Part shown: positions 57,596-64,000 of the stretch, one piece after another
Position numbering within the stretch: the stretch's first letter is position 1
Layout: every line of letters begins with the position of its first letter
Assembly: GCA_026826555.1 (NCBI GenBank)
Contig: JAKSZT010032888.1
Location: 894,890 to 958,889, forward strand
Reading direction: 5' to 3'
Length of the DNA stretch: 64,000 bases
Source: Tolypeutes matacus
Taxonomy: Eukaryota; Chordata; Mammalia; Cingulata; Chlamyphoridae
The notes under the pieces: generated by a model
Told to the model about the DNA's origin: nothing
The model's database searches: none
The model's input: only the letters and a program-made list of their open reading frames with translations
Program-made: the position numbers and the translations under genes

Positions 57596-57890
57596 TTTTT
57601 ATTTTTATATTTAAAGAAAGTTTAGATTACATAAATGTTACATAAAAAATATAGGGGATTCCCATATGCTCCACCCCCACCCCTTCCCACACTTTCTCAC
57701 ATTAACAACATCCTTCATTTGTGTGGTACATTTGTTGCAATTCATGAACACTTATTGAAGCATTGCTACTAATGGTAGACTAGAGTTTGCATTATAGTTT
57801 ACACTCTAATGGAATATTCCATAGCTATAAGAAGGAATGCAATATTAACACATGAGATAACATGGATGAATCTTGAAGAACTTATGTTCT
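57596..57890 (-). mobile_element. Later L1 3' UTR fragment with inverted 5' part
   Basis: 57,596-57,800 is the minus-strand long L1 3' UTR family (TTTAGATTACATAAATGTTACATAAAAAATATAGGGGATTCCCATATG). 57,805-57,890 is L1 ORF2-end sequence in plus orientation (GGAATATTCCATAGCTATAAGAAGGAATGC, ATGGATGAATCTTGAAGAAC). This is the layout of a 5'-inverted L1 insertion. Confidence 0.6.
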
Positions 57891-59764
57891 TTCTTTTATT
57901 ATCTTTCTCACAGAGGAATAGGTTTTAATTTTGATAACCTCCAATTTAACAAATTTTTTGATTGATGGATTGTGATTTTGGTGTCTTATTTTCAGAATCT
58001 TTGCCAAACCTTATGCCACAAAGATTTTCCCATTTGTTCTCTTCTAAATGTCTTACAGATTTGTGTTTTACATTAATATCTCTGATTCACTTATATATTG
58101 TTAGAAAAGTTGTATAATTTCAGAAAAATCAGAAAATTCATGCTGTAACTCTGGAGTGTCCATGTAACTCTCTCTTCCACAAACAGTTTTCCTTATTAAC
58201 ACTTTGCTGTAATGACATTAGATGAAATAATATTATTAAAATTACACCATTTATTATGACATAGTTTGCATTAGGGTTCACTGTTTGTATTCTGAAGTTA
58301 AATTTTGTATTTACAATTTTTAAAATTCTGCTAACATATATACAAGCTAAATTATCCAATTTATCCACTTTCACATATAAAATTCAGTGGTGCTATTATA
58401 TTAACAACGTTGTGCTACCATTCTCACAGTCCATGCCCAAAATTTTCCTTCTCCCCAAAATGAAATTCTGTACAAATTAAGCATTAACTCCCCATTTTCT
58501 ACCCCCACCCTGGTCCCTGGTAGCCTGTATTCTCGTTTCTGACACTATGAATTTGTTTTTTCTAATTATTTCATGTAAGTTAGATCATACAATATTTTCC
58601 TTCTGTGTTTGGCTTATTTCACTCACATGATATCTTCAAGGTTCATCCATTTTGTTCCATGTATCAGATCTTTCCTTTTTATAACCAAATATCATTCCAT
58701 TTTATGTATATACCGCATTTTGTTTATCCATTCATCTGTTGATGGACACTTGGGTTGTTTTCACCTTTTGGCTCTTTTGAATACTGCTTCTATATACCTG
58801 CTTTCAAATGTTTTGTTTATATACCTCGAAGGGGCATTGCTGGGTCATATAGTCATCCTAAGGTTAATTTTCTGAGGAACTGCTAAACTATTTCTCCTAA
58901 GTGGCTGTATCATTTTACATTCTCACCAACAATGAATATGTATTCCTCTCTCCATATCCTCTCCAATATTCATTATATTCTTTTTTTTAATAGTAGCCAT
59001 TTTAGTTCATGTGAAATAGTATCTCATTGTGGATTGAGTCTGCATTTTTCAAATGGATAATCATGATGTGCATCTTTTTATGTGCCTACTGGTCATTTGT
59101 ATATCTTCTTTGGAGAAATTTCCATGTAAGACTTTACCATTTTTTAATTGGGTGTTTGTCTTTTTGTGGTTGAGTTGCAGGATTTCTTTATATATTCCAG
59201 ATATTAATTCTAATAGGATATGTGGTTGCCCAATATATTCTTCCATTCTGTAGTTTGACTTTTTACTTTTTATTTTAATTCATGAAGAAATCAATTGATG
59301 CAAAAAAGACTTACATTTTTATAAGGTCCATTAATCTATTTTTTTGGTTGTTGTTTCTCTTGCTTATGGTTTAAGCTAATGGTATAAATAATTTCTTAAC
59401 ACAGGTCCTGATGATGCTTTCCTATGTTTCCTTCTAGGAGTTTTATAGATTTTTGTTCTTATATTTAGGCCTTTGACCCATTTTGAATTCTTTTTTTTTT
59501 TTTTTTGCAAATGGTTACCCAGTTTTCTTAGCATCATTTATTGAAGAAACTATTCTTTCCATATTGAGTGGACTTGGTACCCTTTTCAAAAATCAATTGG
59601 CCATAGATGTGTGGGTTTATTTCTGAAATACTAATTTTATTCCATTGGTGCATGATTCATTTTTAATGGTGTGAAGGAAGGATAGAAATGGTTGTTTTGT
59701 TGCTCTTTTTCTCCTCCTCCCCCCCCCCTTTCCCTTATCTTCTTTATCTTTCTCTTCCTCCTCC

Positions 59765-59832
59765 TTCTTCTTGTTTTTATGGATACGTTCTTCTTGTTTT
59801 ATGGATACCTTCTTCTTGTTTTTATGGATACA
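59765..59832 (+). repeat. Three-copy ~22-bp minisatellite
   Basis: TTCTTCTTGTTTTTATGGATAC is repeated three times, each with a variable last base and one copy lacking a T. It is preceded by a C-run and CT-rich tract. Confidence 0.95.
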
Positions 59833-61619
59833 CTGTTTTAGGAGCATGTCTTTTCGCCATTGAATTGGCTTTGTACTTTTGTCAAAATTAATTGAATCTA
59901 GTTGGGCATTTGTTTGTGGACTCTGTATTCTATCTATCTTTTTGCCTATAACACACTCTCATGATTATTGTAAAGTTATAGAAAGTCTTGAAATCAGATG
60001 GTGTTAGTCTTCCAATTTTGTTCTTTTGGCGAATTGTTTTGGGTATTTTTGTTCCTGTGGCTTCTCATGCAAATTTGAGAATTGGCTTTCTACAAAACAT
60101 CTTGCTATGAATTTAAAGTAATTACATATAATATGTGCATCAGTTTAGAGAGAATGGTTATCTTAACAACACTGAATCTGTCAAACCATATACATAGTTT
60201 ATCTTCTCATTTATATGTCTTCTTTAATTTCTTGCATAAGCATTTTGCAATCTGCAGTGTATAGATCAAGCATATATTTTATTAGATTTATACCTAAATC
60301 TAATTATTAGATTTATACCTAAATCTAATTGGTGATGTTGCAGTGGTATTCCCTTTAAATATTTATATTTACATTTTGCATTGCTAGTATATAGGAATAT
60401 CATTAACACTCCATTCTGTACCTTTGTTTTACTCATTTATTACAACAGGGATTTTTAGATTAGTTGGGATTTTCTTCATAAGCAATCATTTCATTTGCTT
60501 ATAGATATAATCTTATTTCTTCTTTTCCTATCCCTTTGCCATTTATTTCTTGCCTTGTGGAACTGTTTATGACCTCGGGCAAAAACTAAATCCTTATCTT
60601 GGAAATCCTTAGTTTGTTTCTGATCTTCATGTGAAGGAGTCAGTCTTTCCCTTTAAGTTTCAAATTACCTGTAGAAGTTTGTTGAGGTTCTTATTAGGTG
60701 AATAAGAGTAACTTTTATTCAGAAATTAACCCAATTTTTCATTCCTGAGATATACTTTATTTCTCATTATGTATAATTCATTTTCTATATTAGTAGATTC
60801 AATTTGCTTAATTTGTTAAAATTTTTAAGTTTACATTCATGAAGGGTATTGTTCTTAGTTTTCCTTTCTTGTAACTGCATTGTCTGCTTTTGATATTAAA
60901 ATAATGCTTGCATCATAGAATTAAGATTTTTCCCTCCTCTTTAATTTTTGAAGGATTTTGTGTAAAATTAGTATTATTTCTTCTGTAAATGTTTGATGGA
61001 ATGTCACAGTAATATTGTCTGGGTCTGAAGTTTTCTTTGTGGGAGATGTTTTAATTGAAGTTCAATTTCTTTAATAGTTATATGACCATTCTGGTTACCT
61101 AGTTCTTCCAAGGTGAGCTTTGTGTATTTCAGTGTGTATGACAGGATAATTGGCATACATTCATTTGTATAATACACACTTAATTTCCTTCTAATTCCAT
61201 AGGATACATAGCAACATCCTTTCATATTTCTCATATTGATAATTTGTCTTTGCTCATTTTTTATCTGATCAGTCTAGCTGGAGGATTATCACTTCTGTTG
61301 ATCTTAAAATATAGGTTTCTTATTTATTGTTTTTATATAATGTATTTCTGTTTCATATTTTATTGTTTTCTGATGTCATCTTTATATTTTCATTTTTCTA
61401 CTTATTTTGGGTTTAAACATGAAGTTCTTTATGAAGTTTCATAAGATGAAAGCTTGAGTGTTTGATTTGAAACTTCTCTTTTCCAATAAAAGCACTTAGC
61501 AGCCACAAATTTCTCTATGAGCCCTGTATTAACTATATTACAAATATTTTCATATCTTATATTTACAGCTTCACTGACTTCAAAATACTTGATTATTTCT
61601 CTTTTTATAGATTTTAGTA

Positions 61620-64000
61620 TTTTTTCATATTAAAGTACATAATATTTATTAAATTTCATCATTTATGATCACTTTGTTATGACCAAATTAACCATGACAT
61701 AAACTTTGACATTTAAAAACATAAAGAACATACTAATTTTTCAAGTACTTTTGTACATATACTTTAATTCTCATATAGTGCTCATAATTAGGAGATACTG
61801 TATGTACATTATCCTCTCATATTATGCTTATTAAACCAAAGTTTGGAGAGTAGAGAAATGTCAACATATTTTCATTGAAATTCAATCTCCAAAAACTGTC
61901 TATGGACATATTAAAACACTGTTCCTCCTAACTATAAACTTGAAGCATATTCTTCTGTAAAATGTATAATTGTAGTCACATAACAATAGCTATGACAAGG
62001 TGATAATATCATTTCAAAGAGGAATGGCAACAAATGAGACCAAAAGTTGAACAGAAGAGACCAGAGCATTTAATAATCATTTGAGAACATCACATAAACT
62101 TAGATGTTTTCCATTTTCCAAGTGGAAAGAACAAGCACAAAGATTTTTTTTTAACAGACAGTTGTCAGCACTGCATGGAAAATTGGCTAATATGCTGTCA
62201 GATATGTTGAAAGAAGATCAATGCCACTGAGGGAAAAAAAAGCTGTGTTCATTATCTTTTGGGTCTGTCTATATCATATATAGCTGCTAGTAGTTTTTGT
62301 TTTACTTTCTTATTGATATGGGATCCCAGGCAAACATTCAGCAGATTTGTCAACTGCTTCATTGAGTACTCCCTGTGTTCTTTAATCCAGCACTCCATAT
62401 CATTCTCAATCAGGCAATAGGCTTTAATGTAAGTTTCCACAAATCCCTTATTAGGAATGGGTCTAATATCTGTTAGGTTTTCAAGTTTCATTAAAAACTT
62501 TGAAAATCCAAATGCATCAAGGCACGACCCTCATTACTATACTTCTTGACATTGGCATTTCCTTCCACTATAGTTCTATTAGGCAATCATATACAGTGTT
62601 CCCAAAGTATATTAGACATGGACAAGGGTATCGGACTCTCTTAGAAACCTCATTAAGCTTCCTGTTAAACTGTTCAAATTATTCTAATAACACATCTACA
62701 TATATGTTGTGCTGTGACATAATTTCTTTTATACCCCATTTCACATTAGCCATTATGAGCAGCATCTGTTCATAATCAATAACTTTACCAGCTACAACCC
62801 AATATATTGGTTTGCGTAGTTCACTAGCAGTTGAAAATGTCTGAAAATAAAACTGCTGCAGAATGAGTTTTTTTTTTTTTACTGCAGGCATCACAGCATC
62901 CAGATATGGCTGAAGGAACTCAAATTGTTCAGCCAAGAATACCAAGGATTCCACAGCTACCACTCTTTCCTCCAAAACATATAACGTATTCCCAAATGTC
63001 AAAACCACTAGCTGACTGAGGTGTGGGCTTGGTACCTTCTTTTTTTCTTCTGTGGCTGTGGGCATTGCAGGAAGATCAGCAGAAACTTCCTGATCAGTAA
63101 GGCTTTTTCTTGTATTCTTTTAAGAGTTGTTTTTAGTCTACTACTACTAAGGTCTAGTTCTGTTGATTCCAACGAATTATTCCAGCCAAAAAAATGTATA
63201 TAAATAAATGTATATATGTATATATGACATATAAGTAATAATCAAATAACTGAGATATAAAATGGATAACATTCATCATTTGCATATATTTTCCAACACG
63301 TCTTATTACATTCAACGTTGTATTTGTTAAGATGGATGTGTTCACTTTGTTTAGACTATAATCTTATTTCTTTTTGCTTTTTAAGGTTTCTTGAGAAACA
63401 CTTGTCACAGGAGCATTGCCTGTCTGTTCATCAACATAATCTCATTTTAGTTCCTCAGGAATGTCTCTGTCACAGTGATATTCCTGGTAGGCACTCTTTT
63501 CTTGTTCACCAGTTTCATATCCATTAGGAGCCAGGACATGTTCTGTTTCTTCATCTTTGTAGTTGGCCTGAATTTCAAAAGGATTCCCACCACTACAGTA
63601 CTGCTCAAACAAGGTCACTGTTTTTGAGGAAGTTGAGGCAAACTGCTTACTAAGTGAGACTGATGGGGAATAAAACTATTCCATGAATTTAAATTCATGA
63701 ATTTGCAAGATGTTGAAATTGACTTAAGAGAACAAAACTCTCAGGTCTCATTCTCTAGAAACATTCCCAGTTCATCAAGCTGTGTTCTATGGTAGTTCTT
63801 GAAATAATTGACACTTTATTTTCTAATAGACTCTTCTTGCAAAACTTCACACTTGCTGCCACAAAATTCTTCTCCAACTTACATCAACTTGCTGATTATA
63901 TCCAAGAAAAAGATGAAATCATCATATTTGAATATGTATAAGTAAGTACCAAGCAGTTATGTTTTTACTTTTAGCTGAGCATCCTGCCATATTCATGTAA
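61620..64000 (-). pseudogene. VPS50P: VPS50 (syndetin/CCDC132) processed pseudogene, C-terminal half, continues past window
   Basis: VPS50 is a subunit of the EARP tethering complex in endosomal recycling. On the minus strand, many consecutive pieces match the protein in order as I remember it. FFLDII and EEFCGSKCEVLQEES lie near 63,800-63,930, then [41 protein letters not shown] (about 63,560-63,620) and [18 protein letters not shown]. The 128-codon frame 63,065-62,679 has [19 protein letters not shown] and [10 protein letters not shown]. The 79-codon frame 62,491-62,252 ends [20 protein letters not shown] then TAA. No introns are visible over about 1.7 kb of coding sequence, while stops, frameshifts and small indels are frequent, so it is a retrocopy. 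A likely 3' UTR follows to about 61,620, with AATAAA (complement of 61,645-61,650) just before a short residual A-run. Confidence 0.88.

Larger units (their letters stand above)
57480..61560 (-). mobile_element. Old L1 3' end and ORF2, minus strand, interrupted
   Basis: Reverse-complement L1M landmarks: TCATATATTCTGGATGTAGC; GATGGACACTTGGGTTG (58,740); TTGCTGGGTCATATAG; CATTTATTGAAGAAACTATTC; TAGATTTATACCTAA (duplicated, about 60,284-60,320); and ATATTGTCTGGGTCTGAAG. It is interrupted at 57,596-57,890 by a later L1 piece. It has no intact frame. Confidence 0.65.

Noticed and set aside
62500..62775. 91-codon plus-strand open frame
   Set aside because: Antisense of the VPS50 retrocopy, whose minus-strand reading matches a known protein.

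Overview
This is a gene-poor, AT-rich stretch of a mammalian genome built mostly from transposon remains of several ages. The repeats suggest a xenarthran (armadillo, sloth or anteater). The tRNA-derived SINEs resemble the DAS-type elements I associate with that group, and several L1 copies carry a very long 3' UTR that I also associate with it. The species cannot be fixed from the sequence alone. I see no intact host protein-coding gene, no CRISPR array and no functional RNA gene.

Layout. From 1 to 25 kb there are L1 fragments in both orientations, a rearranged L1 that keeps its 5' end (about 5.1-9.0 kb), a Tigger-type DNA transposon (11.9-14.0 kb) lodged inside an old L1, and an L1 3' UTR about 3 kb long (17.6-20.8 kb) with a foreign 0.5-kb insert. 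From 25.15 to 34.49 kb is the centrepiece: a minus-strand olfactory receptor pseudogene cut in two by a complete class I (gammaretrovirus-like) endogenous retrovirus on the plus strand. The provirus has TG...CA LTRs, a 4-bp CCAT target duplication, a primer-binding site matching tRNA-Thr, and gag, pro, pol and env remnants. A SINE with a 14-bp target duplication later landed in its integrase. From 36.9 to 50.1 kb are L1 3' UTR, a probable solo LTR, L1, two degraded ERVL-type pol fragments, a MaLR-like LTR element and several tRNA-SINEs, one of them trimeric. From 50 to 61.6 kb are sparse unclassified sequence, an unidentified candidate retrocopy, an L1 3' UTR with tandem units, a dimeric SINE and L1 ORF1/ORF2 remnants. 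From about 61.6 kb to the window end is a minus-strand processed pseudogene of VPS50 (syndetin/CCDC132), which continues past the edge.

The elements form a readable stratigraphy rather than a cooperating gene set. The olfactory receptor came first, the retrovirus split it, and a SINE then split the retroviral integrase. Similarly, an old L1 was split by Tigger, an old L1 by a trimeric SINE, and an old L1 by a later inverted L1 fragment. All retroviral genes, the olfactory receptor and the VPS50 copy carry stops or frameshifts. The longest undamaged retroviral reading frame is the transmembrane half of env. No new defence or metabolic system is evident.
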